Below are positions 45,163 to 56,195 of a stretch of 64,000 bases of DNA, piece after piece; position 1 is the stretch's first letter; every line of letters starts with the position of its first letter. The DNA lies in NCBI GenBank assembly GCA_920105625.2, contig CAKKTE020000144.1, forward strand, positions 229,001 to 293,000. The letters are read 5' to 3'. The translations under genes were made by a program, and so were the position numbers. The notes beneath the pieces were generated by a model. It was not told where the DNA came from and made no database searches. It saw nothing but the letters and a program-made list of their open reading frames with translations. Origin of the DNA: Clusia tigrina (Eukaryota; Arthropoda; Insecta; Diptera; Clusiidae).

Positions 45163-45503
45163 AGTTAAGGTGAAATAAACTACATTCACCTAAACAAAGC
45201 AAATCTCATATTGCACACTCAACCCGTGTGCAAATAATTCACACGTTTTGTGATGACACCGCGTCTGCCAAAATCCGAACACCTGCAAGCTGCAATTTAG
45301 TTCACTCATCCCAATCCAGAATCGTGGGAATGCAAGTTCAGCATCTTCCAGCGACAAACCATCCGGCAGCATACGGTATAATAGGCTTAAACTTAAGAAT
45401 ATTTTGTATTAGATTTTAGTTCGTTTTCAATCCTCAAATAAAGAAGGTGCATAGCACCAATAAAAATATTTTTTTAACTTTAATAACACCAATGTGATTA
45501 ACT
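45163..45503 (+). repeat. 3' LTR of the errantivirus (341 bp)
   Basis: Same length and, by eye, same sequence as the 5' LTR. Followed by TATA, the target duplication. Confidence 0.95.
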
Positions 45504-45669
45504 TATAGTATCTACTCGTATACTGTTTTTAAATTTAAAACACTATTTTATTTCTCCAAAACGCAACTCGCAATTGTATCCTAAATTTAGTCCAAGAGCC
45601 AAGATGAGAGAAATGCGCTGCCAGCCACACAACTTTAGATTGCCAACGAAACGCTTGGAGTGGTAGTAG

Positions 45670-45957
45670 CATGAATGAAAGAATTATAAGATTACGCCGA
45701 TAGTGTTGACAAAGTGTTCTCTCTCTGCGCATGGAGATTCGCATGAAACAATAAATTGAGAAGAAATTGTAATCTAATGTGAGTAAAAAATTAAAACGGT
45801 TAAGAAAAAAATTGTATTAGACCGTTTTTAAAAACTAATACTTTTAATCCATTTAAATATTTATGAATTTGTTAGAGTACATCATAGAGAGTGTGAGAGA
45901 ATTCAAACAAACATAACGGACCTGCGCAATGCGTAATCTTGTATTCTTTTTTTCATG
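45670..45957 (-). mobile_element. 288-bp internally deleted derivative (MITE) of the P-like element
   Basis: Read on the minus strand it is the left end of the 31.56-kb element (about 31557-31640) joined at GTA/CATC to its right end (about 32930-33200), minus about 50 bp near the right end. Both ends start CATG. The inverted repeats (about 27-28 bp, meeting at AGATTACGC) are intact here. Flanks are TGGTAGTAG and TGGTAGCAG, an imperfect 9-bp duplication (8 of 9). The zinc-finger copy at about 25970-25990 (GGTGTGGTAATGGGGCC) shows a related site without it. It needs transposase from elsewhere. Confidence 0.88.
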
Positions 45958-46550
45958 TGGTAGCAGGGCCAGTAAAGGCAGTTTTCAGACATACGGAACT
46001 TGTTGTTGGTAGTTCCGCAGTCAGCGGTAAATATCAAGTATAAGTCTTTGTTGCTGTTGTTGGAGAGAGAGATTGGCATGTCTATGCTTTCAAATTACTC
46101 ATTTGGTTGAGAGCGACTTCCCCTTGGTAGCTCACGCTCAGCGGCCGAATGGCCCGAACGCCCGCGCATGCGAGTTTCGCTACAGTGCCTCGACTCACAC
46201 TGGTCGAGAGCGTAAAACACTCATTTTTCAAAGCAAAATAAATAAATTGTCTTACAATGTGCACAAAATAGAGTCACACAAAAACGTCTTATCGCGCTAG
46301 AGCACTATTCCAAATTTTTATATTACTACGCATGTTTTAATCATTTGAAAATATTTTCGAAGTGAAGTCGGGTCGTTACGCGTCGGCGATTCAATAGACA
46401 GCATTGAAGGTGTCAATTTACTCCTGTAATATTCAGAACGAAGAAATGGAAATTCCAATCAGGGACCTGCATATAAAACAAGAGATGGTCAATGAAGAAC
46501 TGTCTTCCCCGGAAGTTCTGGCGGTGAAGATTTATTGGGCTACGCGCTGA
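45958..46550 (+). pseudogene. C2H2 zinc-finger gene B: 5' flank and first codons only
   Basis: 45967-46445 matches 25990-26120 plus 27818-28160 upstream of zinc-finger gene A, without the Tc1-like element. The ATG at 46446 begins MEIPIRDLHIKQEMV, near-identical to gene A. After about 25 codons (near 46530) similarity ends abruptly and a stop follows at 46548-46550. The break is next to the Helitron remnant. Confidence 0.8.
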
Positions 46551-46559
46551 AAACTACAC

Positions 46560-49139
46560 ACCTACGTGATGCCAGAATGATGACAACCAGCGTGTAAATC
46601 CAATTAACGCTATTGCCAACTTCATACACTGGTAGCCCGCGTCATATGCATGAGTATGCACAGGAAGCGATGGCATATGTTCGTTCTTATGGTCGACCGG
46701 ACCTGTTTATCATTTTACCTGTAATCCACAATGGAGTGAGCTTCGAGAATACTTATTGCCAGGGCAATCGCCAACAGATCGCCAGGACATAACGTCATGC
46801 ATGTTTGAACAAAAGCTGAAATCATAGTCAATCACAAAGTAGTTAGATAAGCGCAATGTTGGATGTATTCTGTCGAAGCGCAAAAAGGGGACACGCACAC
46901 ATATTATAATACCGGATCAAATTAACGACATTATATCTGCGAAAATTCCAGATGAATTTGAAGTGATCACAAAAAACCATGCGTGATTGATGTTAAATGT
47001 TCGAAACGTTATCCCGGAGCATTGAATTCCAACACAGATACAAGCAATGACGGATACACGTTATATTGTCACCAGTCGACAGAGGGAAACAGAAAATCAA
47101 AAGCTATCAAAAGGAGAGCTCAATATGTTTAAAATGATAATCGTGCCGTATTCACCGATTTGTCCAAAATGTACAAAGCCCACATTAACGTGGAGTATTG
47201 TAATTCGGTGAAGTCCATAAAGTACATCTGTAAATACGTACAGAAATAAAGTGAGCGACATGGTTGTGTTGGGTGTACCTGATCCAAATAGAAACGACGA
47301 AATCACTTAATTTTCATTAAGGCGTTATGTCAGCAGTAATGAGGCGGTGTGGAGCATTTTTACATTCCCAACCCATGAGAGACTTCCAACCGTCGTTCAT
47401 TTAACTGTCCATTTTGAAAATAGTCAACGCGTTTATTTTACCGCTGAAAACGAATAGCAAAGAGCAGCAACCCCACCATCCACATCATTAACCGAACTTT
47501 TGAATTGTGTGCATCAGATACCGTCGCCAGCACGTTGTTATACTCAAAAGTACCGCAATAATTTCCTTGGGATTAATCGTGAAAAAAATTTCAAAGGCGT
47601 AAGCAAGGAAAACCAATCGATGGCTACCCAAATGTGTTCTCAACAGATGCTTTAGGACGCATTTACACAGGTCACCCCTAGAATGCTGAGTGTTTTATTT
47701 ACGTTTATTGTTGGTTAACGTTCGTGGTCCAACATCATTTCAATGTCTTAAAACAGTTGATAGACTATTGTGAGCAGCATATCGTGAGGCGTGTCAACGA
47801 TTGATTTTACTGGAAGATGACGCCCACCCGGAAGCTACCTTTGCTGATACTACAGTTTCATCTACTCCTCTCCAAATGAGGACTATTTATAATAATTGTA
47901 TCATCATGTTTCCCATCAAATCCACTTGGACTATGGAGAAATTATCAAGATTTCATGACAGGAGATATTTTGAACAGACTTCGCCGTACTCCGTCAAATC
48001 CACACTTGCTGTGCACACCGGAAATGCATAATGAAGTTTTTGATTATAATTGAAGATATTTGCTTAACAATTGGACATAAAGCATTGGCACAACTTGGCA
48101 TAGTTTAACCAAATCGCTAAATGCATGATCTGTTTATCCGAGATTTGCAGTGTTAACGAGATTACGATTGCAACGTACTGGATGCATTTTCTCAAGCAAA
48201 TATTCCAACATTGAACGTAAAGTAGCACAGGCATTTTTTTTCTGGGATTGTTTCTACTTTTTGGATAACGCTCGAACAGCACACTCTGCACTGAAACTGC
48301 TAACAAAATATCATTAGAAGTATTGGATAGAACAATGAAATATATACGAGGAAATCAAGATTTGTTTGGCGGTGCTTTGATACTGTTAGCTGGAGACTTT
48401 AGACAAACGTTACCAGTCATTCTTAAATCTTCTGCTGTCGATGAAATAATCGCATGCTTGAAATCTTCAATTCTGTGGAAAAATGTAAGAATGCTCACAC
48501 TAAAAACAAACATCAGTTCAATTGCAAATCGATCCAAGAGCAGCTGAATTTTCAATGCAATTGTTGAAAATTGGGGATGGAACAATGCCAGTCGACAGGA
48601 ATACAGGTATTATAACATTTCACTCAATAAAAAGATGAACTGATTCGTAGCGTATTCCCAAACATAGCACAACAGTACAAAAATCATGCTTGGTTAAGCG
48701 AGCTAGCAATACTACCGGAAAGAACAAAGATGTCTGTGATCTCAATGAGGCTATTTTAAAAGAAATCCCAGGTCCATTATTCACGTTGAAATCAGTGGAT
48801 ACCATCACGAATCAGGCTGAGGTGGTGAAATATCCCACAGAATTTTTAAACGCACTTGATTTGCCAGGAATACCACCACATGTATTGCAGCTAAAAATTT
48901 AAGCGCCGATTATTATGCTTCGCAACATCAACCAACCAAAACTATAAAATTCAAAGACGAAGACGTCTTGATTCCTCGCATCCCAGTGATTCCATTTGAA
49001 TTTAAGCGTATTCAATTCCCTGTTCGCCTTGCATTGCATGTTGTCTCTATCTAAAAGCACTGCAATAAATGTTTTAATTTAATTGAAATTCTTGGAAATG
49101 TTTTCTTTTACCTGGCGAAGCGGGCGGGGGTTCAGCTAG
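46560..49139 (+). mobile_element. Helitron remnant (Rep/helicase), 3' end intact
   Basis: Decayed frames match the Helitron Rep-helicase in order: GSPRHMHEYAQEAMAYVRSYGRPDLFI (46634 onward), the HUH region eroded to KKGTRTHIII (about 46885-46915), KCSKRYPGALNSNTDTSNDGYTLY (about 47005-47070), SKMYKAHINVEYCNSVKSIKYICKYV (about 47160-47240), LTEFFELC-like and NVFSTDALGRIYTG-like pieces, then the PIF1-type helicase stretch DRTMKYIRGNQDLFGGALILLAGDFRQTLPVI (about 48323-48420). Many shifts and stops are present. The 3' end reads GCGAAGCGGGCGGGGG, TTCAGCTAG, then T, fitting the CTRR-T rule of Helitrons. The 5' end (TC) was not found; the left part of the gene seems missing. Confidence 0.85.
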
Positions 49140-49284
49140 TATAAAATGAAATGAATGAAGAATGATAGAATAGAAGATTGTGCTAATACTGGTAAGAAAA
49201 TTTCCCCTCTCTGCGCATGTCGCGACATGTCGTTACAAGGCACATACGAAATGAGAGAACAGCCAAAATGCTTACTTTTTTGTG

Positions 49285-49759
49285 TGTTGGGGTCCTCGTG
49301 TCTGCTTGTCGGCGAGAGCGACGTCCTGTCGCCGTTTTCAGGCGAGTGGCTGAAAAATCAAGAGCCCTAACGTAGAATTTAAACACTACCACTTTTCGGT
49401 TTCAAAACACAAGAGAGATTTATTCTTAAAATGCTAGTTCTTATATACTATTTGTAAATGTGCATTACCGCCTACGTCTTGACTTTTCTGGTGTTCCAGT
49501 TTCGCAGTTGTTATTTGGTGTCAGTGGCTCAAGCCCACTGACCTACTGCAAGTAAAAGTGTCGTCGGTGCATTCTAAATGCCCCTCGTCAGCTTGACTGC
49601 GGAACTGTGACACCCCAAAAGTTTACATCATAATTAATGAATAATCACTATTCATTTACAATATTTGCACCCTAAAAATATGTGCGTTCTTAATGAATTT
49701 AATAGGAGCCGGTGCTGTGAGTCAACTACGCGTAGGTAGCTTGATTCTAACTCACAACA
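49285..49759 (-). repeat. 3' LTR of the mdg1-like element (475 bp)
   Basis: Plus-strand reading starts TGTTGGGGTCC and ends ACTCACAACA. It shares blocks with the other LTR (TTCTGGTGTTCCAGTTTCGCA; CACCCTAAAAATATGTGC; ACTACGCGTAGG) separated by many substitutions and indels. Confidence 0.85.
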
Positions 49760-49776
49760 TCCCTCCCCTCTTTCTG
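49760..49776 (-). promoter_or_regulatory. Polypurine tract of the mdg1-like element
   Basis: On the minus strand AAAGAGGGGAGGGA directly precedes the 3' LTR. Confidence 0.75.
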
Positions 49777-52673
49777 AAAGAAGTTAGTGCAACTAACTTC
49801 CATTAAATCTCTACAATATTTTTCTTGCACTGCAAACATATATGTGCATCGATTGAACTCTATATTACATACATATAATTTGTTTTTATTTACATCTTTT
49901 TTTTTTAATCGCCTTATTTGGGTTCTGTCACGTTTTTTATTTTTTCTTTTTTATTCTTTTCTTTTCTATATATTTCTTTTTCTCTAGCTTTTATTTTCTT
50001 TTGTAGTTTTCTTTCTTTTATTTTTTTTTTCTTCACTTTGCTTTTGTTTTTTTTTTTTTTTCTTATTTTTATCCATCATTATTTTTTTTATAATCCCCTT
50101 TTTATAATTTGGTCCTTCATTGACTCTTTTCTCATTGGCGTATATACAAACATCTAAACAATAACACAATTCTACTCTATACATAAAACCTTATATTATA
50201 CTGCGCTCTCTGCTACCCGCTGGTCCATTTGACGACCGTCGTTGTCGGAGTGAAGTCCCTCGATGAACTCTGCATACCCCTCCCTTCTTTCTGGATCGGT
50301 ACGTACAAAGATAGGTTGGCGATCTGGTTTGCCATTAAAACTTTGCTTTTAGTGGCCTTCTTCTTTCCATTTATATAGTGTGCCCCACGGCTGTAGGTGG
50401 TACTGCCTCTGCTTATAGTGTTCAACTTGTAAAAAACATTTGGAATACATGAGAGATTACAATACTCCGTCTTACTTTGCAGCAATGCGTTTTATGGTGG
50501 AAGTGTTTCTCTTGAGCTTCCTCATAATGGTATTTGACATCGTTTGGCTTTGATATGGAGACAATCGGTATTTTTCTGAGATACACGTTCAATTATGTAA
50601 TTTGTGTACTCTGTTCGGTTACCAGTCTCTGTGTCCTCTTGTATTAAATCATATTTAATATGTAAATCACATATCATATGTTCATACTCTAGATTGGACA
50701 TATACTTCAATGAAGCAATTAACTTCCGTGAGCCAAATTTCCTCTGCTTATTATATTTGGTGGTGGTTTCAGTCACCCTCCTTAAGCTTTTACCCATCTT
50801 CAACTTATTCAAAATCGATTCTGTTGAGATCGTGATATACTGGGTGGACATTGTAATATAAAACTGTCCAATTCAAAAAATGACTCCTCAAGGAAACTTG
50901 TTTATTTTTGGTTCTTTGTCTATTGACTCATCCACAACGCGTTCAAATGCTGCGGCCATATGCCGTTTCGCAAAATTAAAATTACATCCGTCGCCATTCA
51001 TCCCCAATCTAATATGTTGGCATCCTTGGGGTCACAAACCTTAGATAACTGCCAAAAATCTCTGTTTTTCAAAACGCATATTTCCGAATACTATGTTGGT
51101 CCCTTAGCCCGCACCGTATTCCAATATCCGTTCTTCCCGGAACTTCCTGCTTCGCTTCAGATCATCAGAGCTATATAGAGAACACCTATAATAATTTTCT
51201 TAATTTCCTAGTATACATTTTAGTTTGACATATGTTTAATTTTTGTCAAACATTTCATAAGTCAATTTAATAAATGAATTTCAAAATTATATAATATTTA
51301 AATAAATACACTATATGTACTATATATACTCTTGGGTATAATTTCCCAATTAAGTATAATTTTTGTTTTTCTTTTTTTTTTTTATTATAACACTTATTTC
51401 ATTTTAAAGTTAGATTTTAAACAATTAATTTTTAACTCAAATTTTTTCTAAACTACCTTTAATTTTAATCTGAACTTTTACTCAGATTATAATTTTTAAA
51501 TCTATAACTTTTCTTAAACATACGCTATTCCGGAATATATAAACCAAAAAACAATATTTCTACAACATGCTTTTTTTATAATTGAATGCTATATCATTCA
51601 ATTTGCATCCACTCGTCTTTTCCCCTTACATTATCGGATTCGCTACCGTATCCTAGAGGAAAAAAGGACTGGACTATGTGTTTTCATAGCCATATAGGGC
51701 ATCAGTTTTGCTCTGATTAATTTTTCGTGCTCTTTTTCAACACGTGAGTTATCACTCATTTCAACTTTGAACCAATTCATTGGCCCTCCGACAAAAACCA
51801 GATTATACAAAATAATCCCGTTTGTGTCAAAACTTTTTCCATTGCATGACTATACCTTTCATTGCATACAATTACTTTTTATTTAAATTTACTTCTAGCC
51901 TGATATGTATATATCCATTATCGATTCTATTTTCCATCCTGTAATTAGCCCGTATATGAATACATACATACATTCAAGGCGCTTTAAATTACCTAGAATT
52001 AATTGCTTATTTTCCCAATCAACCTATACATTTTTTTTTTTATATCCCAGCATATACATTTATTCAAATTTCCATATGCTAATTTCCTAATCAACAAACA
52101 GTTAAAACCTATGTATATCTACATATAGCCTGCTGCAGTATCTGCAAATTCCCAATTCCTAATCATATGTCCCTACATACTTACTTATATGGCCATACCC
52201 ATTCCTATAACTAGAATACTTACTTTTTTAAATATTCCCTCGTACATTCATTCTGTACATTATACATATATATTTACTTCACCCTCAGTTCCGTTGCTTG
52301 GCGTTAACGCTCACGCGTCAAAATTCAGTGCATACACCGCTGTATGTATGTACGTACATATTTGAAGTTAAGTTTTATATTATTTACCCACGACTGTCTT
52401 ATTATTTGATTTTATTTTTAAATTACGTATATTTATCATTACGCAATATTTATCATTTAATATTTAAAAAATATTTTTTCCTACTGTGCTTCGTTCGGCC
52501 ATAGTGCATAATAAGCACATTTTTTATTGCGTCAACTTTACTTGCTCGAGTTTAATTGGCACACTTCTGCTGGCCTTGACTTTGAAAATCGGAGCTGTGT
52601 GTGTTATTTGATACACACACGTACATGTTTACGTTGTTATTTTTATGTTTACACTTGTAAAACACTGCTGTTT
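49777..52673 (-). other. Long 3' region of the mdg1-like element
   Basis: About 2.9 kb between integrase and the purine tract, much longer than in most mdg1 relatives. It contains a pyrimidine-rich zone on the plus strand (49888-50090), a 109-codon frame (50522-50851), a coding-like scrap at about 50890-51040, and AT-rich sequence to 52.67 kb. There is no envelope-like protein. Confidence 0.6.
50213..50851 (-). pseudogene. Unrecognised basic ORF downstream of pol, in two parts
   Basis: ATG at 50851 opens 109 codons rich in lysine, arginine and threonine (including KMGKSLRRVTETTTKYNKQ), ending TGA at 50522. The same frame reopens from about 50485 to 50213 for 90 codons. No membrane segment, zinc finger or env motif is visible. 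It may be an accessory ORF of the element, or the second part may be chance. Function unknown. Confidence 0.35.
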
Positions 52674-55570
52674 TTAGTTGTGTGGTCTTATGTGGAATAA
52701 TTTCAGCAAATTATTATGTAGCTTTTTATTCTTGCCCTTAATCGTTACGACTGTTGTTACTGGGCTTCGGATCTCTGCTACCATATACGGACCTATCCAC
52801 ACAGGTGAGAATTTGTTTCTCCTGGCTTGATTCCTCATGAGTACCTGATCACCCACGTTCAAAACGACTGGGTTTAGTACCTTGTTATAGGCCTCCCTGG
52901 CTACTCGTTTAGCGCAATCCTGGTTTTCTCTGACCAACTCGGGCGCTCGCTGTAGCTGATACTTTTGCACTTTATTTGGGTCATCAGCATTGTACACTGG
53001 CGCACATTTGCGCTTCAGATTTGCTGGCATATTAAAATCAAACCCGTAGAGCGTCCTGAACGGAGTCTGCTTCGTTGATACATGTACCGTATTATTGTGT
53101 ACATGCATTGCAGTGGTTAACCATTGATCCCAATTCGAGCCGTCTTCCTTGGCAAAACTGCGCAAGTACTCGGCCAGAGGTCGATGACTACGTTCCAGTG
53201 AGCCATTCGCCTGTGGATGATATGGCGTTATATGCAACTTCTTGATTCCCAGCATTTTACATGTTTCCGAGAACAGTTTCGATACAAAATTGGAACCATT
53301 GTCGGTTATCAAAACCTTAGGTATGTTGTATCGTGCTATTATTTCATCAAAGAATGCCTTGGCCACCGTACCTGCTTCAGCATCAGGTATAGCCACGCAC
53401 ACCATATACTTTGAGAAATCATCTTGGAACGTCAAAATGTATTTATTTCCCGAAACTGTCTCAGGTAAAATACCTACAATATCCATATGAACTTTATGAA
53501 ATGGCTGTTTTGGTGTGTCAGTTAACACCATTGGCATCTTTGTTAGCCTTGAACTTTTATTGGCCTGACATGTTGGACAACTCTTTATATATTTTTTAAT
53601 ATCTCGGAGCATACCTTTCCATCCGTATACTCGCTTAATTCTGTCATGGGTTTTCCAGAATCCCTGGTGTCCTCCTAGAGGCGAATCATGGATATCCTCC
53701 AGCCATTCCACACTGCTGGCTCTTTGTTCGTGGGCATCTTCACCCGTCTTGCTAACATTTGTTGTAGCATCAACTTTATCCTTTTGCATTCTCTCGGCCT
53801 TCTCCTTATCTGACCGTGCTTTGGACCTCGTTTGCACTACTGATACTTTCTGTGCCTGCGGTACTCTGCTGAGTGCATCGGCATTCAGATTCTTTTTCCC
53901 AGGTTTGTATATGATTTCAAAATCATACTCAGACAATTTGTGTCTGAACCTGGCTAGCCTAGACGTTTGGTCTTTCAAATTGGCTATGCCTCTCAACGGC
54001 TGGTGATCAGTGTATATCTTAAATGGGCGTCCTAGCAGATATGCCCTAAAATTCTTTGTAGCCCACACTATGGCTAGAAATTCCTTTTCTGTTGTGGAGT
54101 ATCTTTTCTCCGTATCGCTAAGCGCTCTGCTTGCGAATGCTATTGGTCGGTCATTACCGACTTCCCCTTGTGACAATACTGCCCCTAATGCTTCATTCCT
54201 AGCATCAGTGGTCAACAAAAAAGTTTGCTCAAAGTCGGGGTATGCCAAAATCGGTGGCGAGCTAATTATTTCTTTTAGCCCCTCGAATGCTTGCTGACAT
54301 CTCTCTGTCCATTCGAACTTTGCCTCTTTTCGTAGCAACTTGTTAATTGGCAACGCAATTCCGGCTAGTCCTTCCACGAACTTTCTATAATAGTTCACTA
54401 GTCCTAGGAATGCTTGCACTTCCTTTCTGTTTCTCGGAATCGCTAGATTTTTAACGCATTCCACCTTCTGCGGGTCAGGCAGTGCTCCTGCTTCTGAGCA
54501 ACGATGGCCTAAATAAACCACCTCTCTTCGCAAAAATTTACACTTCTCCGTGTTCAATTTCAAATTGTGTTCTCGTAATTTCTGGAGCACCTTGCACAAG
54601 CGTTGCGAATGCTGCTGCAAGTTCTTCCCATAAATTACAATATCATCGAGATACACAAAACAATCTAACCCTTGCAAGCCTGTTAACACATGGTTCATTA
54701 GCCTTTGGAAGGTAGCCGGTGCTCCTGTTAATCCAAACGGCATTCTATTAAACTCATAATGCCCCAAACCGGTGTATCTTGGGTATCTTGGGTATCCACC
54801 AGGACTTGGTGGTAGCCACTCGCTAAATCAAGTGTAGAAAAATATCTACTGTGTCCAAATTGATCCAGTATTTCTTCTTTCCTTGGTATCGGGAACACCT
54901 GCTTGATAGTGGCGTCGTTCAATTTCCTAAAATCAACGATCATTCTCCACTTCTTCTGACCCTGAGCACCTCCCTTCTTTGGTACCAAAATTATTGGTGA
55001 GTTCCAAGGCGAGATACTCGGTGAAATTATGTTATCTTTTAACATCCCTTCCACTTGCCTGTTTACCTCATCTTTGTGAGCCTGTGGCAATCTGTACTGT
55101 TTCTGGTTAATTGGTGCTTGATCCACTCTAGTAGGTATTTCATGCTCTACCTCTGGTGTATATGTTAACTGGTCTCCTTCCAGCAAAAATATGTCATGGA
55201 ATGACGCACAAATGGCTTCTATTGATGCCTTCTCTTCTGAATTCACGCTTGGGTCTAACTTCAAGGATTCTAGCACCCTCTCCATTCTTTTTCTTATATC
55301 TACCTGCTTAATCTGATTCACCGATCTATAATTCGGTTCCTTAAAATTATGATAGCTAGTGAACTTGGGCCTAAAATCCTCCTCCATCAGGTAGTCCTTT
55401 TCCGATGCATTGAGTACGCAAGCGTACACCTTACCCTTGTCAACGTGCGTTATGGTTTCCCCCATATATACGCCCTCCGCTGGCTGCTGCTTGTGCAAAA
55501 CAACAGTCCTAAGTTTCGTATTTACATGCATAGTAACTACTCTGGTTGACCTTCCGTTTACTACCTCCAT
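52674..55570 (-). pseudogene. pol: pol of the mdg1-like element: RT, RNase H, integrase
   Basis: The first part (55570-54780) carries the RT N-terminus: LPQAHKDEVNRQVEGML, PWNSPIILVPKKGG, MIVDFRKLNDATIKQVFPIP and FSTLDLASGYHQV. A triplicated 'GGTATCTT' motif at about 54770-54795 shifts the frame. The rest (54767-52674, 697 codons) is open: FNRMPFGLTGAPATFQRL, YLDDIVIYG (catalytic YLDD), RNase H with LTTDARNEALGAVLSQG and YTDHQPLRGI, the integrase zinc finger (HDSPLGGHQGF..., CPTCQANK), the acidic triad in MDIVGILPETVSGNKY, LITDNGSNFVS and QANGSLERSH, and a basic C-terminus ending RPHN. There is no chromodomain. Only one or two small lesions separate this from a working frame. Confidence 0.9.
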
Positions 55571-55580
55571 ACCACACTTC

Positions 55581-56195
55581 TTAACCCACGGTTCCTTCCT
55601 GCCATGTCATTAATGGAAAAGTAAGGATTCTATGCTTATTGTTATCATAGAATGATAACTGCTTATCGAGCGCATCCAGAATGGTGCGTCCCCAAAGATT
55701 ATCGCGGCCAATTATTCCATCAGCCGGGATACCTTTCCTATCCACTTCCACTGCGTGCACTCTAAAACTCATACCCTTAACTCCACTGTGCCCTATTCTG
55801 AGCGACCCCAAAGTCCTAATGCACCCTCCAAACGCTCCGTTAAGTGTTCTTACGTCCATTTGATTAATGTCTAGCCCCTTCCGTAAAACACTAGATTTTA
55901 CGAGGCTAGTGTCCGCCCCTGAATCTACTAATAGAACTAGCTTTCCACTAGCTGATTCCTTGCAGGGTATCTCGATGAAGGCATCACCTATGCTGCTCAT
56001 AGCGAAGCAACCTCCTTTTGTTCCCAATATGGACGTGTATCCACTCCCTAACTCTTCGTGATACTGGAGAGCCTCTTGCTCCTCCTTCTCCTGGACTGTA
56101 GTTCCTACATTACTAGTCCCACGTACTTCCGGCCTTATTATTGCTTCCTTTCTTTTGGCTTTCCAACCTATTCGCCTCGACTGGGCCGCTGGAAG
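55581..56195 (-). CDS. Protease domain of the mdg1-like element
   Basis: This frame is -1 to gag and is entered from the slippery site at 56195-56201. It runs through a lysine-rich linker to an aspartic protease with LLVDSGADTSLV (about 55930-55895, DSG active site) and the flap/hydrophobic motif GIIGRDNLWG (about 55720-55690). It stops at 55581. RT continues in another frame from about 55600, so a frameshift lies near 55590-55605. The viral-type protease would mature Gag and Pol. Confidence 0.8.
   Translation of the reverse strand, partial: LPAAQSRRIGWKAKRKEAIIRPEVRGTSNVGTTVQEKEEQEALQYHEELGSGYTSILGTKGGCFAMSSIGDAFIEIPCKESASGKLVLLVDSGADTSLVKSSVLRKGLDINQMDVRTLNGAFGGCIRTLGSLRIGHSGVKGMSFRVHAVEVDRKGIPADGIIGRDNLWGRTILDALDKQLSFYDNNKHRILTFPLMTWQEGTVG

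Larger units (their letters stand above)
37914..45503 (+). mobile_element. Full-length errantivirus (gypsy-type LTR element with env)
   Basis: 7,590 bp with two 341-bp LTRs that look identical base for base. Both start AGTTAAGG and end ATTAACT, the AGTTA...TAACT pattern of gypsy-type elements. TATA flanks both sides (37910-37913, 45504-45507), the target errantiviruses prefer. Order: LTR, tRNA-Lys-type primer site, long AT-rich leader with tandem repeats, gag, pol in the -1 frame, env, purine tract, LTR. Gag and env are open; pol has one stop and two frameshifts. A 61-bp piece of a related LTR lies at 20449-20509. Confidence 0.95.

Noticed and set aside
49888..50157. Phenylalanine/leucine-rich frame resembling membrane segments
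   Set aside because: Product of a T-rich pyrimidine tract in the 3' region of the mdg1-like element, on its antisense strand.
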